Origin: Thermoflavimicrobium dichotomicum
GTDB taxonomy: Bacteria > Bacillota > Bacilli > Thermoactinomycetales > Thermoactinomycetaceae
DNA: 64,000 nucleotides
Reading direction: 5' to 3'
Assembly: GCF_900114055.1 (NCBI RefSeq)
Contig: NZ_FORR01000008.1
Location: forward strand, 1-64,000
Shown here: piece by piece, positions 28,957-35,615 of the stretch
Layout: each line of letters starts with the position of its first letter
How positions within the stretch are numbered: position 1 is the stretch's first letter
The notes under the pieces: generated by a model
Seen by the model: the letters and a program-made list of their open reading frames with translations, nothing else
Database searches by the model: none
What the model was told of the DNA's origin: nothing
Position numbers and translations under genes: made by a program

Positions 28957-28985
28957 GCATATTATGTCCGTAGCAGTTCATACTA
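28957..28985 (+). promoter_or_regulatory. Sigma-G promoter of spoVT
   Basis: GCATA (28957-28961), a 17-base spacer and CATACTA (28979-28985) match the sigma-G consensus (GHATR, CATNNTA). spoVT is a sigma-G gene in B. subtilis. Confidence 0.75.
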
Positions 28986-29058
28986 TGGGCAGATGAGAAG
29001 GAAAAAGATCACAGGCCTTATTAACCAATTATACGAGGAAAGAGAGGAAATTCTAAAT

Positions 29059-29601
29059 ATGAAAGCAACCGGCATCGTTCGTCGGATCGACGATCTGGGA
29101 CGGGTGGTTATCCCCAAAGAAATTCGTCGGACGCTTCGCATTCGCGAGGGAGATCCGCTTGAGATTTTTGTCGATCGCGATGGAGAAGTAATTTTGAAAA
29201 AGTATTCCCCTATAGGGGAACTAAGTGATTTTGCCCAAGAATTTGCAGAAGCCTTATATGAGAATTTACATCATATTACTTTGATCAGTGATCGTGACCA
29301 AGTGATCGCAGTAGCAGGTGCTTCCAAAAAAGAGTATTTAAACAAACCAATCGGAGAGATTGTAGAAAATTGTATGGATCAGCGACGGTCTCAAACAGAA
29401 ACTGCATCCATGACCACTGAAATTATTAAAGGAGCGCCAGAAGAATATTATTCTTACATTATCGTGCCGATTAATGCTGGTGGAGACCCGATTGGATCTG
29501 TTATTTTACTTTCCAAAAAAGAAGGAACGAAAATGAGTGAAGTAGAGTTAAAAATAGCAAGTACTGTGGCTTCTTTTCTAGGAAAGCAGATGGAGCAATA
29601 A
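29059..29601 (+). CDS. spoVT: Stage V sporulation protein T
   Basis: A 180-residue regulator (178 in B. subtilis). The N-terminal AbrB-type swapped-hairpin domain reads MKATGIVRRIDDLGRVVIP and the C-terminal GAF-like domain covers about 56-180. It tunes sigma-G regulon expression in the forespore. The ATG at 29059 is preceded by GAAAGAGAGGAAA and matches the family start; the frame is open further upstream, but that part covers the sigma-G promoter. Confidence 0.96.
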   Translation: MKATGIVRRIDDLGRVVIPKEIRRTLRIREGDPLEIFVDRDGEVILKKYSPIGELSDFAQEFAEALYENLHHITLISDRDQVIAVAGASKKEYLNKPIGEIVENCMDQRRSQTETASMTTEIIKGAPEEYYSYIIVPINAGGDPIGSVILLSKKEGTKMSEVELKIASTVASFLGKQMEQ

Positions 29602-29634
29602 AGGGCGACCGATTTGAGGTCGCCTTATTTTTTC
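29602..29634 (+). terminator. Terminator of spoVT
   Basis: GGCGACC and GGTCGCC pair around GATTTGA and are followed by TTATTTTTT. Confidence 0.9.
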
Positions 29635-29706
29635 GCTTTGCCAACTTTCCTTGCTTCAGTATAATGAATAAGCAGCGCCAGATGGAAAGGGGAAAGTATA
29701 GAATAA

Positions 29707-31308
29707 ATGAAGCAGTCATTTGTAAAAGGGGCAGCTATTTTAAGCTTTGCTACATTAATTTGTAAAATTCTTGGAGCAGTCTATCGTGTTCCTTATCAAA
29801 ATATTACGGGTAATGAGGGGATGTTTGTTTACCAGCAGGTGTATCCTTTATATAGTACTTTACTGGCGATGGCTACAGCAGGTTTTCCTGTGGCGATCTC
29901 CAAAATGGTTTCTGAACGAATAGCTACAGGCAACTATGCTGCGGCTAAAAAAGTATTTCACATTTCTTTGGTTACACTATTGGTAATCGGTGGGGTTTTT
30001 TTTAGTTTGTTATTTTTTGGAGCGGGTAAATTAGCCGGATGGATGGGGAATCGTGAATTACTGACATTGCCCATTCAATCTGTATCGTTTGCACTTTTGA
30101 TTGTTCCAGTTATAGCGGTAATGAGAGGGTTTTTTCAGGGACAACAGGATATGATGCCGACAGCTATTTCCCAATCCATTGAACAGATGGTTCGGGTAGG
30201 GACCATTATTTTTTTGGCCTGGTATTTTATGGAGTATGGCTTTGGCATTGTATATGCGGGAGCAGGAGCCGTGTTTGGAGCTGTAACTGGAGCGGTAGCG
30301 GCAATGGCAGTACTATTTGTTTTTCTGCATAAAAGAAAGAAAATTTCATTATCAAAGATACAGGAATCACCAGCAAAAGAAAGTACCTTATCTCTTTTGC
30401 GTCAAGTATTACTTTTATCTTTGCCTGTTTGTCTTGGGGCTTTAGTGATTCCTCTTTTTTCCTTGGTCGATTCCTTTACAGTCGCCAACCTGTTAGCAGG
30501 GGAAATTGGAAAGGAAGAGGCGATCAATTTAAAAGGTGTGTTTGATAGAGGTCAACCGCTTGTTCAGTTTGCTTCCTTTTTTGCTACAGCTTTGTCTTTA
30601 TCGATTGTACCAGCGATTGCAGAGGCAATAGCTTTGGGGAATGAACAAGAAGCGAGAGAGCAAGCGAAGTTGGCTATTCGCATAACATGGCTTACAGGTT
30701 TGCCTGCAGCAGTAGGCTTAAGCATTATCGCTATGCCTACCAATGTGATGTTATTCAAAGATCCATTGGGATCAGACGCTTTGTCCATATTTGCTTTTAC
30801 GGCTGTATTTCTTACTTTAAATCTGACGTCAACCGGCATTTTACAAGGATTTGGACGTGTTTATTTACCTGTCATCTACCTGTTTGTAGGCGTTGGTGTA
30901 AAACTGTTGGGCAATATTCTTTTGATTCCCAGATGGGAGATTAGAGGTGCAGCTGTAGCGACCGTGGTTGCCTATGCCTTGGCCACATTTCTTAATTTCC
31001 TCTCTTTGCGTCATTTAGGAATTTCCTTAAGGACAAGTGGATTCCTTAAAAAACTGGGTGTGGCTGTTGGATGGATGGCCTTAGTGACGTTTGGATTTAT
31101 GCACCTTTTTATATGGATGACTTCAGGGATTCCGTTTCGTTTATCGATGATGTTGACAGCCTTGTGTTCGGCGCTCATTGGTTTACTTGTTTTTTTAGTG
31201 GCTATATTCCGTTATGAAGTACTGACTACGGCCGATTTGGAGAAGATGCCAAAGTTGAAGAAAAAAATTGCCCCTATTTTACATAAATGGCGTTTACTTC
31301 GTTCATAG
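29707..31308 (+). CDS. yabM: SpoVB-like MOP-superfamily lipid/polysaccharide flippase (YabM)
   Basis: A 533-residue membrane protein with about 14 predicted transmembrane segments and the oligosaccharidyl-lipid flippase signature near the start (GAVYRVPYQNITGNEGMFVYQ, read as GAVYRVPYQNITG then MFVYQ). Paralogues include SpoVB, YkvU and MurJ/YtgP. Position between spoVT and yabN matches B. subtilis yabM. The transported lipid is not defined. The ATG at 29707 has AAGGGGAAAG upstream at a rather long spacing. Confidence 0.9.
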   Translation: MKQSFVKGAAILSFATLICKILGAVYRVPYQNITGNEGMFVYQQVYPLYSTLLAMATAGFPVAISKMVSERIATGNYAAAKKVFHISLVTLLVIGGVFFSLLFFGAGKLAGWMGNRELLTLPIQSVSFALLIVPVIAVMRGFFQGQQDMMPTAISQSIEQMVRVGTIIFLAWYFMEYGFGIVYAGAGAVFGAVTGAVAAMAVLFVFLHKRKKISLSKIQESPAKESTLSLLRQVLLLSLPVCLGALVIPLFSLVDSFTVANLLAGEIGKEEAINLKGVFDRGQPLVQFASFFATALSLSIVPAIAEAIALGNEQEAREQAKLAIRITWLTGLPAAVGLSIIAMPTNVMLFKDPLGSDALSIFAFTAVFLTLNLTSTGILQGFGRVYLPVIYLFVGVGVKLLGNILLIPRWEIRGAAVATVVAYALATFLNFLSLRHLGISLRTSGFLKKLGVAVGWMALVTFGFMHLFIWMTSGIPFRLSMMLTALCSALIGLLVFLVAIFRYEVLTTADLEKMPKLKKKIAPILHKWRLLRS

Positions 31309-31320
31309 AGGAGGAAAAAA

Positions 31321-32787
31321 ATGAAAAAGAAAATCGTTGTGGTTGGATTGGGTTTTGGTGATGAAACAGCTTTACCTATTGGTACAGTAGCCCTATTTAG
31401 TCGAAGTGAGATGATTTGGCTTCGTACGGAAAAACATCCTGCTGTTCATTGGATCAGGGAAAAAGGAATTCCTTTCCAAACATTTGATGAAGTATATGAA
31501 ATGTTTTCAGACTTTGAGTCAGTGTACCAAGAAATTGCGCAACGTTTACTCCAGTTAACCGAGATGCAGGAAATTGTAGTGTATGCGGTTCCTGGACATC
31601 CCATGGTAGCTGAACGTACTGTACAGTTGTTGCGTCAGCTGGGGCCGCAATATGGTGTAGAGATTGACATACGAGGGGGTGGCAGCTTTCTTGATATTGC
31701 ATTTGCCCGATTGGGTATTGATCCTATTGAAGGATTTATGATGGTAGACGGAAACTCGCTACGCCCAGAGGAGATCAATCCCCGCTTACATATTTTGATC
31801 GGACAAGTATATGACCGGATTGTTGCATCTGATATTAAGCTGACATTGATGGAAGTGTATCCGGATGATTATGAGATACATGTTGTGACTGCACTTGGAA
31901 TCGAAGGAATGGAAACCGTTCATCGTCTGCCTTTGTATGAATTGGATCGAATCGATGCATTTACCGATCTTACTTCCATCTATATTCCGCCAGTAAGTGA
32001 TGAACAAATCTTATATCGCCGTTTTGACTATTTGACACAAATCATTGCTCATTTGCGAAGCCCAGAAGGTTGTCCCTGGGATCGAAAGCAAACCCATCAA
32101 AGCCTGTTGCCATATCTGATTGAAGAAGCGTATGAATTTATTGAAGCCGTTCACAACGAAGATGTCGATGCCATGATGGATGAGTTGGGGGATGTATTGT
32201 TACAAGTGATGCTCCATGCCCAAATTGCGAAGGAAGAGGGAGTATTTGATATTCATGAAGTAATTCAAGGGTTAAATGCGAAGATGATTCGACGGCATCC
32301 TCATGTTTTTGGAGAAGAACATGCAGAGACCGCAGAAGAAGTGAAGCAAAATTGGGAGGAAATCAAAAGAAAAGAGCGACAGGGCGAGGAAACTTCTTCT
32401 ATATTGGATGAGATTTCGAAAGGATTGCCTGTTCTCCTTCAGGCTTTTGAACAACATAAAAAAGCGGCTAAAGTAGGGTTTGATTGGGATAAAAAAGAAG
32501 ATGTTTTGTTAAAAGTGGAAGAAGAGTTAGCAGAATTAAGGAAAGCCGAAACGAAAGAAGAGCAGGAAGAGGAGATTGGTGATTTGCTTTTCATTTTGAC
32601 ATCGGTTGCCCGTATGTACGAAGTTCATCCGGAAATTGCGTTATGGAAGGCTACACAAAAATTTGCCCGTCGCTTTCGTTATTTGGAAGACCAGGCACGA
32701 AAGACAGGAAGAAAGTTACAGGAAATTCCAATGGAACAGCTGGATGAATGGTGGGAAGAAAGTAAACAGCAGGAAAAAGGGGAGTAA
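31321..32787 (+). CDS. yabN: YabN: SAM-methylase-fold plus MazG nucleotide pyrophosphohydrolase
   Basis: A 488-residue two-domain protein. Residues 1-220 form a tetrapyrrole (corrin/porphyrin) methylase-type domain (VVVGLGFGDE, VVYAVPGHPMVAE). Residues 240-485 are MazG, with the metal-binding EEAYEFIEAV and DELGDVLLQVMLH motifs. MazG hydrolyses non-canonical NTPs. The substrate of the N-terminal domain is unknown. The ATG at 31321 follows GAGGAGG. Same fusion and place as in B. subtilis. Confidence 0.94.
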   Translation: MKKKIVVVGLGFGDETALPIGTVALFSRSEMIWLRTEKHPAVHWIREKGIPFQTFDEVYEMFSDFESVYQEIAQRLLQLTEMQEIVVYAVPGHPMVAERTVQLLRQLGPQYGVEIDIRGGGSFLDIAFARLGIDPIEGFMMVDGNSLRPEEINPRLHILIGQVYDRIVASDIKLTLMEVYPDDYEIHVVTALGIEGMETVHRLPLYELDRIDAFTDLTSIYIPPVSDEQILYRRFDYLTQIIAHLRSPEGCPWDRKQTHQSLLPYLIEEAYEFIEAVHNEDVDAMMDELGDVLLQVMLHAQIAKEEGVFDIHEVIQGLNAKMIRRHPHVFGEEHAETAEEVKQNWEEIKRKERQGEETSSILDEISKGLPVLLQAFEQHKKAAKVGFDWDKKEDVLLKVEEELAELRKAETKEEQEEEIGDLLFILTSVARMYEVHPEIALWKATQKFARRFRYLEDQARKTGRKLQEIPMEQLDEWWEESKQQEKGE

Positions 32788-32858
32788 AATTGGAAGGTAT
32801 TTCCTTTTGTTTCTCGAAATTAGATCAATGTTGAATGTAGAAGGTTGTGAAGTCACAG

Positions 32859-33140
32859 ATGAGATTGGATAAGTTTTTAAAAGTGTCCCGCTTGATTAAA
32901 AGGCGTACGTTGGCCAAGGAAGTATGTGATCAGGGACGAGTCATGATTAATGGCAAGCCGGCAAAAGCAGGAGTAAATGTTTCTGTTGGAGATGAGCTTT
33001 CCATTCGCTTTGGGAATAAAACAGTGACGGTCAGAGTAGAGAAAATAGCTGAAAATGTAAGGAAAGAAGAAGCTGGAGCCATGTTTACTTTGATTCAGGA
33101 AGAAGTAAAGGAATCAGATTCGGATGTTCTAAGCTCATAA
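32859..33140 (+). CDS. rqcP: RqcP (YabO), S4-domain ribosome quality control factor
   Basis: A 93-residue protein, mainly an S4 RNA-binding domain starting MRLDKFLKVSRLIKRRTLAK. RqcP assists RqcH in C-terminal alanine tailing of stalled chains on 50S subunits in B. subtilis. The ATG at 32859 gives the conserved start, although the ribosome-binding site (AAGG) is better placed for a GTG at 32847, which would add four residues. Confidence 0.93.
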   Translation: MRLDKFLKVSRLIKRRTLAKEVCDQGRVMINGKPAKAGVNVSVGDELSIRFGNKTVTVRVEKIAENVRKEEAGAMFTLIQEEVKESDSDVLSS

Positions 33141-33148
33141 CTTTGTCC

Positions 33149-33183
33149 ATAACATGTACCAAGGAGAAGGAGGTACATGTTAT
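33149..33183 (+). promoter_or_regulatory. Perfect hairpin presenting the yabP ribosome-binding site
   Basis: ATAACATGTACC (33149-33160) and GGTACATGTTAT (33172-33183) are exact 12 bp complements. The 11-base loop AAGGAGAAGGA contains the ribosome-binding site and the last two bases of the stem are the A and T of the yabP start codon. Confidence 0.7.
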
Positions 33184-33469
33184 GGTGGAACAAACTTCTC
33201 AAACCAGGCATGAGATCGTTTTAGTTGACCGTAAAAATTTGGAAATAAGTGGTGTTGTAAGTGTAGAGAGTTTTGACAATGAGGAATTTTTATTGCAAAC
33301 CGACTGTGGTTTTTTAGGCGTACGTGGACAGGATTTGCACATTAAAAATTTGGATTTGGAACAGGGTTTGGTTTCGATTGAGGGACACTTGGTAGAATTC
33401 AACTATTTGGATGCAGCCATTCCTCGAGCAGACAAAAATAAAGGGCTTTTGGGCAGGCTGTTTCGGTGA
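33182..33469 (+). CDS. yabP: Sporulation protein YabP
   Basis: A 95-residue YabP/YqfC-family protein (100 in B. subtilis), with the repeated beta motif RKNLEISGVVSVESFDNEEF and LLQTDCGFLGVRGQDLHI. It is needed for sporulation after engulfment in B. subtilis; its mechanism is not known. The ATG at 33182 follows AAGGAGAAGGAGG. It is coupled to yabQ by a GTGA overlap. Confidence 0.93.
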   Translation: MVEQTSQTRHEIVLVDRKNLEISGVVSVESFDNEEFLLQTDCGFLGVRGQDLHIKNLDLEQGLVSIEGHLVEFNYLDAAIPRADKNKGLLGRLFR

Positions 33470-34005
33470 CTTTGCAAACGCAGGCTTTTACAATGATACT
33501 GATGTTCTGCTCGGGTTTCCTTTTAGGAATGATTTTGGATGCTTATCAGGAACTAAAGGCACGTTTCCGGTTAAAAGGATGGACTGTTTCTCTGATTGAC
33601 TTGTTATATTGGATTGTATGTGCCTGGTTAGTTTTTAGCTTATTATTGTGGAGCAATTGGGGACAACTTCGATTTTATATTTTTATAGCGATTCTTGCTG
33701 GTTTGTTTTTCTATTATCAATGGTTGAGTAAGCTTGTTATTCAGATAATTAGAGTGGTTTTTAACAGCATCGAGTATCTTCTTCGTTGGATCATTGCTCT
33801 GGTTCGTCTGCTCGTTTGGGTTCCTTTGGTGACCTTGTGCTCTTGGATCAGGAATTTGTTCCTGATTTTATGCAAGATGGTCATGCGCCCCATTTTATGG
33901 ATTTTTAAACCGATTCATCGGTTATTTGTTCCTTATATAAAAAAAATGTCTCAGTTACGTGATCGTTGGAAAAAGAAGTGGAATCAGTTTAAAAAAAAGA
34001 GGTGA
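33466..34005 (+). CDS. yabQ: Spore cortex biosynthesis protein YabQ
   Basis: A 179-residue membrane protein with about four to five hydrophobic segments and a strongly basic tail (DRWKKKWNQFKKKR). Recognised by position and by the N-terminal pattern GFLLGMILDAYQELKARFR. YabQ is required for cortex formation in B. subtilis. The GTG start at 33466 overlaps the yabP stop codon. Confidence 0.85.
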   Translation: MTLQTQAFTMILMFCSGFLLGMILDAYQELKARFRLKGWTVSLIDLLYWIVCAWLVFSLLLWSNWGQLRFYIFIAILAGLFFYYQWLSKLVIQIIRVVFNSIEYLLRWIIALVRLLVWVPLVTLCSWIRNLFLILCKMVMRPILWIFKPIHRLFVPYIKKMSQLRDRWKKKWNQFKKKR

Positions 34006-34010
34006 ATTGA

Positions 34011-34391
34011 ATGGCAGCGAGATCAAAATCAGAAAAAGTGCTTGCTTTTCGTTCCCCTCATATACAGACGGCCGAACGGAAAAAGGAGCCGGCCAAGTCA
34101 AGACAAACATTACATCCAGCTGCACGTCGTCGGAGATTCATTTGGCTTGGCATTATGTTGTTTATGCTAAGTTGGGCGGTTGGACAACTGGTTATTCAAC
34201 AGTTTCGTATTTGGGATAAAGAGGAAGTTTTGGCACAGAAAAAACAGGAGTTGGCGGCGGTAAAGCAACAGACTGAGCAGTTGAAAAGAGAAGTAAGACA
34301 GTTAAATGATACAAACTATTTGCTCGAGTTGGCTCATAAATTAGGGTACATTAAACCAGGAGAACAAAATTACCAAGAACATCATGAATAA
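34011..34391 (+). CDS. divIC: Cell division protein DivIC
   Basis: A 126-residue FtsB/DivIC protein: a basic cytoplasmic N-terminus (1-42), one transmembrane segment (about 43-63), then an extracellular coiled coil (KKQELAAVKQQTEQLKREV) and the short conserved C-terminal box LELAHKLGYIKPGE. It forms the divisome complex with FtsL and DivIB. The ATG at 34011 follows AAGAGGTGA. In B. subtilis it is followed by yabR; here two tRNA genes follow. Confidence 0.94.
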   Translation: MAARSKSEKVLAFRSPHIQTAERKKEPAKSRQTLHPAARRRRFIWLGIMLFMLSWAVGQLVIQQFRIWDKEEVLAQKKQELAAVKQQTEQLKREVRQLNDTNYLLELAHKLGYIKPGEQNYQEHHE

Positions 34392-34474
34392 ATCGAAGTA
34401 TTCCATAGGATGGCCTCTATGCTTGGGAAAAGCAGGAGGTCATTTCTATCAAAAAAAATTTTTCTATAAGGACC

Positions 34475-34503
34475 TTGACTTTCATTTATATGCTCTATAT
34501 AAT
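34475..34503 (+). promoter_or_regulatory. Sigma-A promoter of the tRNA-Met pair
   Basis: TTGACT (34475-34480), a 17-base spacer and consensus TATAAT (34498-34503), about 42 bases before the first tRNA. Confidence 0.8.
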
Positions 34504-34544
34504 AAAGAATGTTCGCGGATGATGCGAATTCGATGGACAGATGC

Positions 34545-34622
<78 letters not shown>

Positions 34623-34628
34623 ATTTGT

Positions 34629-34705
34629 GGCGGCGTAGCTCAGCTGGCTAGAGCGTACGGTTCATACCCGTAAGGTCGGGGGTTCGAGGCCCTCCGCCGC
34701 TACCA
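34629..34705 (+). tRNA. Elongator tRNA-Met (CAT)
   Basis: A 77-base cloverleaf with encoded CCA, acceptor GGCGGCG paired to CGCCGCT, and anticodon loop TTCATAC. It lacks the GGG/CCC anticodon-stem pairs of the initiator. A CAT anticodon could also be modified to read ATA (tRNA-Ile2); the identity elements were not checked. Confidence 0.88.
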
Positions 34706-34723
34706 AAATAAGATAGATGGGAC

Positions 34724-34773
34724 AAGGCGAAGTACCACCTCTAAAGTGCGGGGATGGGTAATCGCCTTTTTTT
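34724..34773 (+). terminator. Terminator of the tRNA pair
   Basis: AAGGCGA (34724-34730) pairs with TCGCCTT (34762-34768) and a T run follows. The 31-base interior can pair further (TACC with GGTA). Confidence 0.75.
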
Positions 34774-34803
34774 CATCTAGCAGGGGAATTCCTAAGGAAT
34801 CCG

Positions 34804-35331
34804 GTGTTTATGGTTAGGGATGCATTCCGAGAAAGTGTGGGAGTTCATGTGAATGTAGTGATAAAAAAAATAAAGTTTACCACGATTAATAAAACCTATT
34901 CAGAGTTAGTGCGTGATTGGCGAGGGAGGCACTGTTTTGCTACCCAGTATGCGAATCCGGACGGGAAGCGTATTTTTCTTACCTACTACTTTGTCAAGAA
35001 TGGATATACTATCTCCAAGGTCTTTAAGCGATCAGGCGAGTTTCTTTATTATTATTGCGATGTAATGGAAATGCATCAAACGGGTCGGCTTCGTTATGTA
35101 ATGGTGGACTTATTGCTTGATTTAATTGTGTATCCAGATGGTCGCTATCATCTGATTGATGTGGATGAGTTTGCGGACTCGGTGGAAAAAGGCCATTTGA
35201 AAAAAAGACAGCAGGTACATGCTCTCCGCACACTGGATCGGATGCTTCGTTTAACAACGGAAAAGAAGCTGATTCCTTCGTTTATACAAGAGGCGAAAAT
35301 GTATCCGCTCATCGGAAAAATGAAACGTTAG
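34804..35331 (+). CDS. DUF402 domain protein
   Basis: Up to 175 residues. The core is DUF402-like: HCFATQYANPDG, YYCDVMEM, YVMVDLLLDLIVYPDGRYHLIDVDEFADS. Related proteins such as staphylococcal Ntdp hydrolyse nucleoside tri- and diphosphates, and others bind RNA; the activity here is not established. The start is unsure: GTG 34804 and ATG 34810 lack a well-spaced ribosome-binding site, and GTG 34850 behind GGGAG is a reasonable shorter choice. It stands alone between the tRNA terminator and spoIIE. Confidence 0.8.
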   Translation: MFMVRDAFRESVGVHVNVVIKKIKFTTINKTYSELVRDWRGRHCFATQYANPDGKRIFLTYYFVKNGYTISKVFKRSGEFLYYYCDVMEMHQTGRLRYVMVDLLLDLIVYPDGRYHLIDVDEFADSVEKGHLKKRQQVHALRTLDRMLRLTTEKKLIPSFIQEAKMYPLIGKMKR

Positions 35332-35343
35332 CATAAAAGAAAA

Positions 35344-35398
35344 TCGACAGAAATAGGAAGTTTTGTCGCCTATTTCTTTCCTTTGATCATTTTCGACA
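35344..35398. promoter_or_regulatory. Cluster of Spo0A-box-like sites upstream of spoIIE
   Basis: TTCGACA at 35392-35398 is a perfect 0A box on the minus strand. Weaker sites are TCGACA (35344-35349, minus strand TGTCGAT) and TGTCGCC (35364-35370, plus). Confidence 0.5.
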
Positions 35399-35419
35399 AA
35401 GAGCGACGCTATTTGTTTC

Positions 35420-35451
35420 AACCTCCTTAACGATTAGGGAGGTCTTTTTTA
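35420..35451 (+). terminator. Terminator before the spoIIE promoter
   Basis: ACCTCC and GGAGGT pair around a 11-base loop and run into CTTTTTT. It shields spoIIE from upstream transcription. Confidence 0.8.
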
Positions 35452-35508
35452 TTGGATCGCCATCGAAAGAGAGGGTCTCTTTCTTTTTGTATAAAAGGAT
35501 GATGACTG

Positions 35509-35540
35509 TTTACAAAATATGTCGGAAAATTTTTTATACT
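35509..35540 (+). promoter_or_regulatory. Spo0A-type sigma-A promoter of spoIIE with long spacer
   Basis: TTTACA (35509-35514) and TATACT (35535-35540) are separated by 20 bases. TGTCGGA, a 0A-box variant, lies at 35520-35526 inside the spacer. B. subtilis spoIIE and spoIIG also have over-long spacers and need Spo0A~P. Confidence 0.6.
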
Positions 35541-35615
35541 CATTCAGCCAATCTGACAAACTTTCCTGAGCAACCCCGATATAATGAGTGACAAAATGGC
35601 TCAGGGGTGATGGGA

